Positions 10,985 to 23,700 of a DNA stretch of 64,000 bases are shown in pieces. The notes beneath the pieces were generated by a model. It was not told the DNA's origin, made no database searches, and saw only the letters and a program-made list of their open reading frames with translations. Position 1 is the stretch's first letter; the number at the start of each line of letters is the position of its first letter. Source of the stretch: Monilinia fructicola (taxonomy: Eukaryota > Ascomycota > Leotiomycetes > Helotiales > Sclerotiniaceae); contig VICG01000001.1 in NCBI GenBank assembly GCA_008692225.1, positions 1,972,501-2,036,500 on the forward strand, read 5' to 3'. Position numbers and translations under genes: made by a program.

Positions 10985-12462
10985 ATGCTTTCCGCGGGTA
11001 CCATTCCGGAAAGTCTTAGTTCAATACACAAAGCTTTCACGAATATTGTACCAAACCGCTCCCTCGGTATTCCACTGTCTCTCTTTGCGGGATTGGCTAC
11101 CACTTCGTTGTTTTTTCTCACATTTCGTGATGTCTATTTTCCTGGAGACGTCACCAAAATTGCGTCGTGGAAGGAAAAATCAGACTTGGAAGCAAAGTCA
11201 AAATCCAAAATAGTTCCCAGTCCACTAACCACTCAAATCCCTACTTTGTCCCGCGGAGAAATATTCGCATTACCTTATCCGCCGGATATATTCCCGGGAG
11301 CCCGTGATATACCCAGTCCTGTTCGTTAAAGTTCAACCCTAAGTTTATACCCCTTTTATGACTTCGTACAAACTAACCGATAATACAGTATGGTAGCACG
11401 CGAGCCTATGAATTTGGACCCCTAACGGGTCCCAAAGTCCTCCTCATCCACGGCATCTCCACCCCCTGTATATCCCTCCACTCCCTCGCCACCACTCTCG
11501 CCTCCTCACATGGATGCAGGGTCCTCCTTTTCGATCTTTTCGGGAGAGGGTATTCAGATGGAGTTGCGGATTTGCCACATGATGAGAGACTTTACACTGC
11601 GCAAATACTACTTGTTCTTACTTCTTCCTCGTTGTCCTGGGTTGGGGATGGGTTCAACATTCTCGGCTTTTCGATGGGTGGAGGCGTTGCTGTAGATTTT
11701 GCGGTAGGGTTCCCTGAAATGGTCCAAAGTGTGGTTTTGTTGGCACCTGGAGGGTTAATTCGAGACGAGAAGTTTGGTTGGAAGGGGAAGGTGATGAGAA
11801 AGTGGTGGTTCCCTGATGCGTTGTGGGGGTGGATCTTGAGGAGGAGGGTTAGTGGGGCTTACAAGGGTGCCCCAAATTCCCTCCCTTCTCTCTCTTCTTC
11901 CTCTCTCCCCGTCACGAATTTGGATTTTGATGATAAAGAAGATGAGAATCAAGGACAAGTGGACTCGGAGCTCACAACGGCGATCCCCTCCTCCTCTCTT
12001 GCTAAAAGGACAGATACTAGAATATCGTTTGACGATACGCCTATATCCCCTTCACTGCCGCATATAACGGTCGGAGAGGTGATGTGTTGGCAAACACAAC
12101 GGCATCGGGGATATGCAAATGCATTTGCGAGTTCGATTATGTACGCATCGATTTCTGGATGTGAGGAGACATGGAGAAGATTATGGGGATCTCGGGATTG
12201 TAGAACTAGCCAAGAGGATGGCAAGTCTAGAAGCAGAGAGAAAATATTGTTAATAGTGGGGGAGTGGGATGACGTAATTGTACCACAGGAGTTGAAGGAA
12301 GATTTGGAGAGGATGGCCGACAGTATAGACACGGGAGATGATAGGCGCTGGAATTTCGATGAGAGAGTTGTTTGGGAGGTTGTTAAGGGAGCGGGTCATG
12401 AATTCCCGATTACGAAGGGAGAGGAGGTAGCAGAGCTTGTTGGGAAGTTTTTGAGTGTGTGA
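10985..12462 (+). CDS. Membrane-anchored alpha/beta hydrolase
   Basis: Two exons, 10985-11320 and 11389-12462. The 68-nt intron (donor GTTCGT, branch CTAACC, acceptor TACAG) joins the protein in phase 0 to give 469 residues. Residues about 27-47 form one hydrophobic segment, a likely N-terminal membrane anchor. The hydrolase fold follows: oxyanion-loop motif LLIHGIS, nucleophile elbow GFSMGG (Ser near residue 207), acid WDD near 405 and the catalytic His in GAGHEF near 447. The order and spacing of Ser, Asp and His fit the fold. A low-complexity insert lies between strand and cap near residues 275-310. The substrate is unknown. It lies next to a wrecked adenylating reductase, so a former role in secondary metabolism is possible but unproven. 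Confidence 0.88.
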
Positions 12463-12870
12463 GGTCGAGTAAAGAAAAGATGGGCTTCCGCGCATTTGTC
12501 TCTTCCATTTTCCTCTAGTATATGAAAGGAAAAAGATTATACCAGGAGCAAGTATGTGATTAGAGTGGTTTCACCTAGGGTGCCGAAACACGCTTAGATA
12601 ATGGCTTGGATATCTTTCTTAGATCTGGTATCCATATGAAATTTATGCATAAGATCTCTCGACGAAGATCTAGAGGCTTCTGTTGCCCTGGTTCTAGTAT
12701 GTAACATCTGGGGATATCCATTCCTGCACCCACTTTGTTAAAGCATTCATCGTTCACGGCACCCTAAGTCCGCAGTCGCTCGCTCAGTCTACTTTTCATC
12801 TCGATACAGATATCCCACACATGCACATCATCTTCCCGTTTGATGGAAGATGCATCCTCGTAAAACTCCA
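12463..12870. other. Intergenic between hydrolase and reductase remnant
   Basis: About 400 bp separating the + strand hydrolase stop from the C-terminal end of the - strand pseudogene. No gene seen. Confidence 0.5.
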
Positions 12871-14570
12871 CTAATTTGCAGCTGGGTTCTCGATTAATAT
12901 TATGTCGAGTCTATAGTTCATTGCCGCCACAGCAATAATGTCTGATTTCACCATCTTGACCCAGTCTTCTGACGTACTTGATTCAACAACCATCGACTCT
13001 TCGGCAATTCCCTGCATGGAAGATATGACTTTGGGAAGCAAAACCTCATAATGAATATCTTGTGGATTGAGAGTGTAAAAAAACTGCCAGCTCCTTGGGT
13101 GTCTCTCCGCCTGCGACAAGCTTGGAAGCGTGATTGAAGACTGTTTCGACCAGTACATTTGCAAGAACATCAATCGGTACAAAATTAATGTTCCCTCCAC
13201 GTGTTCCAATAGGATCTGGTATGACTTTGAGATGGATAGACGATACAACGAGGCAGGAAACCCATTCCACTCTGTTCCACCATCCCGAATCTTCTCGAGC
13301 GCCTGATACCCGGCCAAATCTTGCAACACATCTCGGTCCCCCATCTGCTTCGAATGCAGGGCCAAATCTTGTGGAAGCGCGCTGCCCAAGCTCTTCAGCT
13401 CTGCATTTGGGTTGTGCATGACATGCTGGGTTGTTGTCTTTCAACATCGCAGACATGAATAAAGCAAAAAGCACGGCAGGTCTGTGGTCTGCCGTGAATT
13501 GAAGCGGGAGCAAGCTCACGAGACCAGCTATTGACGAAACACAGGATGAAGGGCTCATGTTGAAATTCACGGGTCAAGTATTGTGAATGATATTCGTGAC
13601 ATTGGCCTGGAGTTTGATGTAAGATGAACGGTCTATTCAACACCAAGTTTTCTGCAGATTGGGGAAATTTCTATTCTTTGCGATCTCGCTTAATTGAGCA
13701 AGGTGATAAAAGGAGTGGAAGGAGCCCAGATTTAGTGTTACCATAGTGATTATAATGTAGGATTTTGGAGGCAGCCGTATCTCCAACCTCTTGCTAGAGA
13801 TCAGCACCAGCGAAAAATAAGACATCGAGATTTTCAGAGCGCTGTTCAAAGAGACTGGGAATGTTACTCAATTCACGAACCATTGATGGAAGCACGAATC
13901 CGTAAGCGAGTGGAATTTTCTCGTGAGCTTTAACCACCCTGTTCCCATCTGTTATAGCAGCTGCTAGTAGACCAAACATGACGCTCCCATGTGAAATGGC
14001 GATGAAAAGGACAGCACTGGGATACATGGCCCAAAAATCCGTAATCAAGGATTTCATGATGCTGCAATTCCCGTCGTCAAAACACAGCAATAGGCTTTGA
14101 GTTTTATCACCTGAGTTGTAGAGAGGGCACCAAGAAATTGAATGGCTTGGATGAAATGACGGGGACACGGCAAAGACCCTCATTCTTTGCCACAGCATTG
14201 ATTTATTCAGTCTTCAGGCGCACTCATGCCCAATACATCAATATTACCCTTTGCTCCTTCATGGCTAATGACCGGAGCTTTAGAAACCCCTGTAGATCCA
14301 TACGTATGACTGCGTGATGATGAGCTCGGCGATCAAACCGTTCAGGCGATGGGTTCTTCTAGCCATTCTGGAGATAGCTCTAATAGATTTCGATAGTCCT
14401 CTTTAATTGCTATATTATTTGCGATGCTTGTATCAGTCCTTTGAATATGGAAGAACATGAATTTGGCTTTTGAGATATCTAGGATTGTTTTGATGATGAA
14501 TATGAAAAGCTCCATTGATGTATGTACATTCAAAGTCATATAACGGTTTCCAAGATCTCCTAGATACTTG
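12871..14570 (-). pseudogene. Remnant of NRPS-like adenylate-forming reductase
   Basis: Read on the minus strand, successive fragments in different frames match an adenylation-thiolation-reductase protein in the right order. Near 14570-14342 is the region preceding the A-domain core, ending ELSPEWLEEP. At 14305-14207 is the A3 core YGSTGVSKAPVISHEG. At 14198-13794 is RVFAVSPSFH and later KIPLAYGFVLPSM ending LFFAGADL. At about 13420-12871 is the thioester-reductase C-terminus, with VVSSIHLKVIPDPIGT, then NFVPIDVLANVLVE, then NPQDIHYEVLLPK. Stops and frame changes separate the pieces. The A-domain end, carrier domain and most of the reductase are missing: an intact gene would need about 3 kb, and only 1.7 kb remains. 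The N-terminus would overlap the neighbouring gene, so both ends or the middle were deleted. Confidence 0.75.
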
Positions 14571-14609
14571 AAAAGCTTCCACACAGCTGTAAAGCTCCCG
14601 AAATACAAA

Positions 14610-16224
14610 TTAAAAGCCCTGCTGCTTATGCCATTTCTCCTCCCAGCCCGGAAAATACGGACTTTCACTCAAAGTCTCTTCTTTCCAAGTCTCTTCGCCT
14701 TCCTGTGGCACCACCAATCCCTTCTCCACCTGTTCCTTTGCCCACTTCTCCATTTCAGGTATGACCACATGCTCTACATGCCAGGTTCCCTTGTACTCCA
14801 TCAAATTCTTCTTTCCTTCTTTCAAGATTTTGCACATTAATGCTGGTATATATGGCTCATCCCTGAATTCCACCACTGGCGTGAAGAGCGCTTTGAAGTT
14901 AAACACTATACCTCCACTCAATGGTAATCGTCTTAAAGTCTGCCAATCAACTCTCAAGTTACATTCTTCAATCGTCAAACCTTCTTTCTGTATTTCTCTC
15001 AGTTTTTCATGCGGATGACCGGCCGGCATAAATAAAGGAGCACCAATTTCGAGTCCCCAACTACCACGCTGAATGGGGGCATCGGTAGACATTTTGGTAA
15101 AAAAACGATCCATACTAAAAGACATTTTCTCTTTGTAGTCTGGGATCGGCCGGTGGATATCCTCGAGCTTCAACCCAATTTTTGTTGAGACATTCCAGCC
15201 GAGTGAGCTACAGATGATACCAGCGCGGAAATAGTACATTCCATCTTCGTCATTCCTTAGCACAATTGCAAAGTCTTCGGGAACATTGTTTAGAAGTACG
15301 TGAAGGGGGTGCATGGATTTGATTTCTGTAGTAGTCTTGAGAAGAGCATTGTGGAATGTCCTTTTGTCCGGAGAGAGCGAGAAATAGGCGGGGTAGCGGG
15401 CACAGTAGAATTGAAGACACATTTCCATGAGTTCTTTGGTGACAAGTTCGCTACCGGGCAGATAATCGAGTACCATTTTGCCATATTGCTTGAAGAGTCC
15501 TTGGCGTTCGGCAATACGGGAACAGTATGTGTTCTCGACTTCGAGCCCACCAGTCGGGTTCCATTTTGTGGAGAGCTAATGAATATCAGCATATTTTCAA
15601 TGAAGATTGGAGATTTTAATTACACATAGTCTGATGGTATTGCCATCTCATAGGCCTGTAAGGTCTAGGAAGGGCAGTTTTGGGGTTAAATCCTTCATAA
15701 GGCTGGGGTAATGGGACGCCGGTTAAGATATCGTAAGGTGGGAAATCACCCATGGCGTTAAGCTCTTGAGTAGAGAAACCCATTGGGGTATATTTTGGAG
15801 TTTCAAAACCAAGAGTATAAGACTGAGTCATCGAGAGTTTATTCTTTGCCATGTGTTCGATCGATGGGTTGCTTGAGGTCAAGACAATGCCAAACCGGGG
15901 AGGAATTTTTCTGGCAACCTGTGCGAGCGTCGAGCGTCTTGAAGGTGGAAAAGCATCGTAGTAAGTTGGAGCGTTGCTAGTGGAGTTTGATGATTTCTCT
16001 GCAGTCTTTTTGCTCGGGGATAATGAACGAGGTGGAGTTGCGGATGTAGATGCTCGTCGATGTTGAATATGAAAATTGCTGAGTAGGGACTTGTGCCAAC
16101 TCTGAGTATATGAAAATGCGAGTCCTGTAAGTAAAAACACCATTACACCAAAAACAAATGCCCATTGGCTAGATATTGCCGTGGTATCCATAGTAATCAT
16201 TGTGTCGCTTTGGGGAAGCACCAA
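14610..16224 (-). CDS. DUF3445 / HODM-like heme-dependent N-demethylase family protein, frame disrupted
   Basis: Family known for a heme-dependent oxidative N-demethylase subunit (DUF3445, HRQ proteins). Exon 1 is 16224-15624 and exon 2 is 15575-14610; the intron is 48 nt with donor GTAATT and acceptor TTAG. Residues about 15-40 form a membrane segment. The family signatures RPYRPMRWQYHQTM, KMEPDWW and, later, FRAGIICSSLGWNV and DRFFTKM are present. One extra base in the GGG run at 15546-15548 breaks the frame right after PDWW. Removing it continues into LEVENTYCSRIAERQ and gives an exact 521-residue protein. The rest of the frame is well kept, so assembly error or very recent inactivation. 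Start could also be the ATG 24 or 33 nt downstream. Confidence 0.8.
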
Positions 16225-17781
16225 TAAGTGCCAGGTGTTTGGGGCCGTTGTGTGATACTCAGTGATGGGGGAATGATATGAAAAAAATGTGTTGTATAGT
16301 TTGAGTGTGCGAATAATGGAAGTGTAGATGTGTGGTATTTGAGTATAAGAAGCTTTGGCTCAAAGCCTTGTTGACAGAAAGTCAACCAACAGAAGAAGTG
16401 TATTGCGCCGATGAACAATATTGGCAATATAGATAGACTATATCATAATCATATTGTGAAATAAGTCCGAATGGCTCAAAGGAAAGAGAAAATGGCATCT
16501 GAATGGAAGCGACACTGGATTGTGATGACGAGTGAGCATCTGCATCAAACTTAAACACAAGTGCTCCCTCGACAAACCTAATAAGTACTCCAGATGGATA
16601 TCAAACCTATCATCATCATTGATCCAATCATCTCAAATAGGGAAAGGAAATCGCGATAACAATAAAACGATCGTAGGAAACGTCAAGTCGTAATATCCAG
16701 CTGCCCAGGTGGTATCAAGTATCCAATATCAAGCAAGTATCAATTATCATATCCTCAAAGAATGTGACCCAGCGATTCCCCCAGTCGACAAGACTCCTTA
16801 TCTACTGGATCATGGCCTTCCGCCATTGCATTCCGCCATACAACAGTCATGAGGAACCTTACTAGTTGGAGCTACTAGGCATTGACAATCATCACAATCA
16901 TCAATCATCAATCATCATTCATCATTGTCCATATGCTGTGCACTCCAATCCATACTATCGATGGATAACATAACCTAAATTGGTCAAGCGTGTAGTGTCA
17001 ACCCCCGATGTTCCGTGTCGATTGGCCCCACACTCGATTCCCAATTACTGCATTCAGCGAAGTATTCCCTTTTACTTGGTTTTACAGTGGCAGGTGCTTG
17101 CTAGTACAGTATTTTGAGCAAGAACGTACTATGTATGCTTGTATCATATGAGGTGATGTGGTAGATATGAGAAAATATACTCATATATGAGAGACATGTT
17201 TCTCTGAGGTTGAAATGGGCTGTCTCTTGTTGTGATGTTTAAACGTATTCACGTGTGTGAGGTCTGAGGTCTGAGGTCTGAGGCTTGAGGTTGAGGCTTG
17301 AGGTTCGACGTTGGTGGCTGGTGGTTGGTGGTTTGAAGTCTGGATCACTGGTGGATGTTAATTCGGGTATTGATTGATTTTGGGAGATGTGGCGCTTTGA
17401 ATTCTGAATAGTTGAGCATCTAAACATATCTTATTGGTGAATCTTCGAATTTAACGTGTACAGTACTTCGCAGTGTGCGGTATATAACATTCCCAAGGAG
17501 AAAGAAAAACATAATAAGGGTATACAATAGAGGAGAATGATAAAACCATCTCTGCAACAACCAGTGTTCCGAGAATCTAAAACCTGATATATCCCCTAAT
17601 ATTCAAATCTTTCCGAAGCCTCTCCACTCGCTAGAATAGCAACGAGAATCAAAATGCAAAACAAAAGAGCAAAAATCAAAATACATTCGCTCAAACCACC
17701 CATTCCCCATTCCCCATGACCGTAATAACATTGTAGGTCATGTCTTCGTATCTCATTTCGTTATCAAATCATTTAATTTCG
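16225..17781. other. Intergenic
   Basis: No gene supported. It contains a diverged GGTCTGA / GGCTTGA repeat at about 17258-17303. Confidence 0.5.
17258..17303. repeat. Imperfect 7-bp tandem repeat (GAGGTCT / GAGGCTT)
   Basis: Three GAGGTCT copies followed by GAGGCTT and GAGGTT variants. Confidence 0.75.
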
Positions 17782-20700
17782 TTAGAATCCCCCATATCTC
17801 TTCCAACGACCAAAGAGACCGCCAGAAGCATTTGGCGTTCGAGATGTCTCGAAGCCGGAGTCTCTCTGGCTTTCTCGTATAGCATCCTCTTGACTGCCTT
17901 CTGAGCTCCTTGTAGGCCTTTCTGTTTCCTTTTCCCGTCTTCTTTCTTCCCTTCTCCGTCGCTTATCATCATCATTTCCCATCGGTCTCGTTTTTCTCAT
18001 TCTCTTTCTCTCAGCCTCTCCACCTACCGTATCATCAACAGGAGATGCTTCTCCTGTGGGAATATTTGGCGGAGGCGGCGCATCCGAGTTCTCTCTTACC
18101 CAAGAGTCTGTACCACTATGAGGCCAAGCCGGAGCCTTGGGCTTTGAACGATTGTAAACAGGACCATCGGCTGGAAGAAATTCGGGTTCTGGAACAGGTG
18201 CAGATTTGCGGCTTGATTTTCGAGGATCAGATGACTTCGCTCGTTCTTCACGTCTTCGTCGACGAGCCTCGTCATCTTCACCATCTCGATGGCTTCGTCT
18301 GCGCCTAGAACGCAAAGGGTCTTCAGCTCGTGCCTCGCCATCTGTCTGTGCAGCCTCTCTCTCCTTCCTTGCTCTTCGACGTTCAGCACGTTCAGCTTCC
18401 TTTGCCTCCCGTTCCTCTTCGACTCGTCGTTCAGCGGCTTCAGCCGCACGTCTTTTCTCTCGCTTGGCGGCCCTTCGCGCCTCACGTTCGTCCTCTTCTT
18501 CCCTTTGTTGACGATCTCTTCTTGACTCTTCCTTGGCTGCTCGTGCATCTTCGGCACCTCTTTGACCTGCTTCTCGTTCAGCCCTTCGTGCGCGCCGAGC
18601 TGCTCTTCTTGCCTCCTGATCCTCCTCAGTGGCGGCGCCTGTCATGGTAACATCAATCTCGGGGTCTACATCTCTCGAAGATCGTCTAGTCTTTCGCTCA
18701 TCACGCCTATATGCACGGCTCTCATCTCCAGCTGGAGCTGTACTTCGGCGTTTAAGGTCGGGGCGATCTTTTTCTTTGTCTTTCTTCCCAAAAACGCCTC
18801 CAAACATGCCACCCAAACCAGATTTACGAGCGTTTGAATCGGTCCGTTTAGGTCCAGGTGCACCTAGGTTTTCCGATGGGCCTCCCGGTTCTACCATAAC
18901 GATGTCATCCTCTTGTCGTTTTTGTTGATACGCTCTAGCAGGCCAGTCTGTGGCAGGCACAGTCTTCCTTCGAATTGGTATTTCCATAGGTGGCGGAGGC
19001 GGAGGCATAGGTACAGATGGTGGCGCTTGCCCGTTCAACATTGAATCGTCAGTTACTCTTGATTTGCTTTTTTTATCACTCCTGGACCTGTGACGGATAG
19101 GGTCTGCCACGTCATCATCCACGTCACCATCTTCATAAATGTTGTTAGCATAAGTAATAATTATGATACTTGATGGAAATACGTACCACGTGATGGCCTA
19201 GTCTTTTCCGACTTGCTTCTTGAAAGCTTGCCAGGGACACCAAGACCAAACATTTTTGCAGCTTTTGCGGACATTGGAGGGGGTTCACGAGAATCATCAG
19301 GATTTGGAATTGGATATTTAAAAGAACTATCAATGGTGACAGAGTGTCGGCGTGAGCCCGTTCTACTCATATCTGGTCGCCTTTCGGATTTTTGAATTAG
19401 ACCTAGATAATGGTGTAGCAGGCCCAAACATATTTGATATTCCTCTAGAAACCGGTGGTCTATTATCGCCTTTTGACGACTTATCTGCTTTGTCTGAAGA
19501 TGAGTCTTTTGAGGAAGTTTTCTCCTCTCTAGCAGATGATCTTCTAGATTTAGAATGCCTGGGGTCGACATCTCTGGCGGATCTTCTCTCCTCTCTCATT
19601 ATTGGGGGGTCATCAGATCTACGATCACGATCTCTGGATGATTTTTTCTCCCTTTCTTCTTTGCGAGGCTCTGCTCCCCAGGCCCCCCAAGAAGAGCCAT
19701 CGCGAACCACTCGAGGACGTTCTTTCTTGAAGGATTTGTGATCCGAATCCGGTTCCGGTTGCGGTTCTACTTCAGGAGGTGGTGTGGGGGGCTCAATAGG
19801 TATAGATGGTGCTCTAGAAGGTTCCTTATTCTTACTAGATCTACTCTTGTTCTTCTTCTGAATTGGCATCTCGACAATATCAATAATCTCGTCGTCGTAA
19901 GCAGACTCTGGAAATGCACCAGGAAGGACTTCTGGATCTTCCAACTTTACCTTATCTCTCCTGGATGAAGATTTTAATTTTCTCCTTTCTTCCTTACTTA
20001 ATGCTGGCGGCGCAGGTGGAGGCGGAGGTGGTGGTGGTGGAGAAGGAGAAGGAGAAGGAGAAAGTGCCGGGAAATATTCTTCTATTTCATCAGGCTCATC
20101 GATATGTTGAGGGGCTTTATTTGCTTCAAATGCTCTTAACCTATCAGCAACAGTTCCTCCGAGTGTTTTTTTTAATATGCTTGATTTGATTGATGGTAAT
20201 GGCCATTTAGGTGTCGTGTCCTTGTTCTTATTAGAAGAGGTTTCTGGACGCGTCGATTTGTCAGCAATCGCAATCTCGTCTGATCCCGTGCCCCAAGCCA
20301 TCAGATTCTTGGTGGATGCCTCAGTAAGATTAGTACTATCTTTGGTTGGTGATGGCCTTTCTATGATTGGTGACGATTTTTTAGGAGCTCCCCAAAAACT
20401 AAAGGCCTGCGACGCGGGCTTTGTGCGATCACCCAAAGCGAGAATTTCATTTACTTCTTCCTGGGTTGGTTCCATGTCTTCATCTGGTTCTGGAGTTGGA
20501 GATTTGGTTGGTATTGGTGGTGGTGGAGGAGGCATAGGTTCTGGTTCTTTGCTATGTTTAGACTTCCTAGCCCTACTCGATTTGGATTCCTTTTTGGCCC
20601 TTTTGACAGCTTCAGCTTCATCTCTGGCTGCCTTTTCTTCTGCTTCTCTATTGATACGCTCTTCTTCTTCTCTAGCGGCTTCTTCTTCCTCTCTGAAAAT

Positions 20701-23700
20701 TCGCTCCTCTTCCTGTCTTGCAGCTTCTTCCTCAGCTTCCTCCTCGGCTTTTCTGGCAGCTTCTTCTTCGGCTTGCTTTGCAGCGGCTTCTTCTTCGGCT
20801 TTCTTCCTAGCTAATCGATCGAATTCTTTCTGTTGCTTCTTTGACAATTTGACTTTGGGTTTAGCTGCTTCGGCCTCGGCCAATCTTTTGGCTTCTGCTT
20901 CGGCAGCTTCTGCTTCAATTCTAGCTTGTTCTTCGGCTTCGAGGCGTTCTTGCTCCTCAGCGTCGAGTCTTGCTTGCTCTTCAGCTTCAAGGCGTTCTTG
21001 CTCCTCAGCGTCGAGTCTTGCTTGTTCTTCAGCTTCAAGGCGTTCTTGCTCCTCAGCGTCGAGTCTTGCTTGTTCTTCGGCTTTCAATCTAGCTGCTTCT
21101 TCTGCAGCCTTAGCTTCAGCCTCTTCCTTTTCAGCCTTCTTTCGTGCCTTCTCAGCTTCTCTATGTTCCTTTTTGCTGAGTTTGGCAGGGGGAGTTTCTT
21201 TCTCTTTAGATTTTGATTTCTTTGCACTCAATCCAAACCCCCATATGTTGTCTGTTTCAGGCTCTACTGGAGGGGTTGGAGCTGGAGAAGGAGCTTCACT
21301 TTCGAGAATACCCTTTTTCTTACTCTTTTTCTCTTTTTTCTTGTCTGATTTGCTGCCCGAAGCTAGACCCCAAATTGAGCTCCAATCATTTTTGGGCGGC
21401 TCTGGTTCTGATTCTGAGGATTCAGCTTCAGCTTCTGCCTTGGCTTTTTCTTCAGCTTCAACTCTCTCTCGTTCCTCGGCTTCAACTCTCTCTCGTTCTT
21501 CAGCTTCAACTCTCTCTCGTTCTTCAGCTTCAATTCTCTCTCGTTCCTCGGCTTCAATCCTCTCTCTATCTTCGGCTTCAATTCTCTCTCTTTCTTCGGC
21601 TTCAATCCTCTCTTGTTCCTCAGCTTTCAGTCTAGCTGCCTCCTCAGCCAATTTCCTTGCCGCTTCTTCTTTTTCTGCCTTCCTTCTTGCTTTTTCTGCC
21701 TCTTTCTGCTCCTTTCTGCCGAGTTTGACAGCAGGCTTAGAAGATATCGGAGTGCAGAAGTCGTCAAATTTGGATTCCTTGATGGACTCGGGTTTAGGAG
21801 GTTCTTCGATAAGGCCCCTTTTCTTCTTCTTGTCTTTCGAAGAACTCCATTCAATGAAATCATCGACGGCAGGTGGAGCATCTGGTACTGGTGGAGGTGA
21901 CATAGGTTCATCAAAGTCATCTACAGGAAGTAAGGACTCTTGTTTGTTCTTCTTGGCGCTTTTCCCCCAATTAATCCAGTCGTCATCGTTGTCTGCAGGG
22001 TCTATAGCTTCAATCATTGGCTTACTCTCAGGCTCAGGTGTATGGTCCCTGTGTTTACTCCCCCTCTTTTTGTCTTTGTAAGAAGTCGAAGAAAAGCCCC
22101 AACTAAAATCATCAGTGACAGCTGGAGGTGGGTCAGGGGCCGGCTCCGGTATGGGTTCATCAAAGTCCTCGACTATCTTGGGCTCTTCAGGACTCTTTTT
22201 ACTCTTCTTCTTATCCTTGTCCTTACTAGAGGTCTTATCCTTCTTCCTGCTAGAGGTAAGAGCACCCCAAATTCCCACAGATTCTACAGACTTTGAGGCC
22301 GATTCCGGTTCTGGGTCTTTGAATTCTTCTTCAGCTGGCTCATCTTTTGGCTTGTCATCAAATCCCCAATCAAAACCACCTATTGCTGGAGCAGTAATTT
22401 CATCTTTGGCTTTCTTTTTTTTGCTCTTTGTGGAACTACTGAGTCCCCATGAGTCCCATGCACTGGTATCTTCTATAGGTTCAGGCTCTGGTTCCGGTAT
22501 TTCAGGTGCAGGCGGTGGCGTTGGTGGTTTCTCAACTGGAGCTTCAACAACAGCGTTCTTACCTTTCTTCTTCTTCTCTTTCTTGGACAGTTTAACAGGT
22601 GGAGGTGGCTCGGGCTCAGGTTCGGGCTCAGGTTCAGGTTCAGGTTCGGGTTCGGGTTCGGGAGGGGTTAGCTCTGCAGCTGTTTTCTTCTTCTTTTTAT
22701 CTTTTCTAGAAAGCCCCCATCCCCAGCCGATCTCTTCTTCAACCTTTTCCTCGACTGACGGCTCGGGCTCGGGTTCTGGCTCGGGTTCTATGACAGGTGG
22801 TGGTTCTTCTTCTTTTGGTGGTTCCTCAACCATTGCATTCCTGCCCTTCTTTTTCTTACCCGATTTAGTATTACCCCAAGCAGATATAAACTCTTCCCCT
22901 TTAGGCTCGGGCTCAGGTTCGGGTTCGGGATCCGGTGGCGGTGTATCTTCTGGTTTTGATTGTTCAGTAAGCTTTCCCTTCTTTTTTTTATTCTTTTTGG
23001 AGGTTGTCTCCACGTTTGAAATATCTTCCACAGGGGCAGGCACAGGAGTGAGTGGTTTCTCTTCTATGACAGGCTCGACTACGGCTTCCACTTTGGCTTC
23101 CACTTTGGCTTCCACTTTGGTTTCCACTTTGGCTTCCTCTTTTGGGGGCTCATTGGATTTTGGGGTTTCATTGGCTGCTTTACCTTTCATCTTGTTGCTT
23201 GTAGCGCCCCATGCACCCCAAGCGTCGTCCAGAACAGGTAGATTAATGGGTTTCGGAGGTTCCACTTTCGACTCTTCTTTGGGGGCTACTTCAAACATGT
23301 TTATCGCTGATGCTACCGTGCCTTTCTTTTTCTTCTTCTCCTTTTTGGAAGTAGCATTGCCAAGTCCAGGGTCTTCTTCTGGTATTGGGTCAGGTTTCGG
23401 GTCAGGCTTGGGTTCGGGCTTTGTTTCCACTTTCCGAGAACCTGTTATCGTGGGTTTAGTTTCATCCTGGTCAAGGGCACCAAATGTGAATCCTAGGTTT
23501 TGATGTTCGGGCTTACCACGGTCATTACTCCAAGGGTTGTTGGCTTCCTCTGTGGATTTGTTAACTGGAGATGGCGTCCTCGCGCTGGTTGCGCTTCCAA
23601 TACCCCATTTAGATGCAGCTCCAGTAATCCAGCTACTCCCCCATCCACCGAGAACTCCAGGTAATTTTGGACTTGCGGTACTACCACCAGTGTCTGGATT

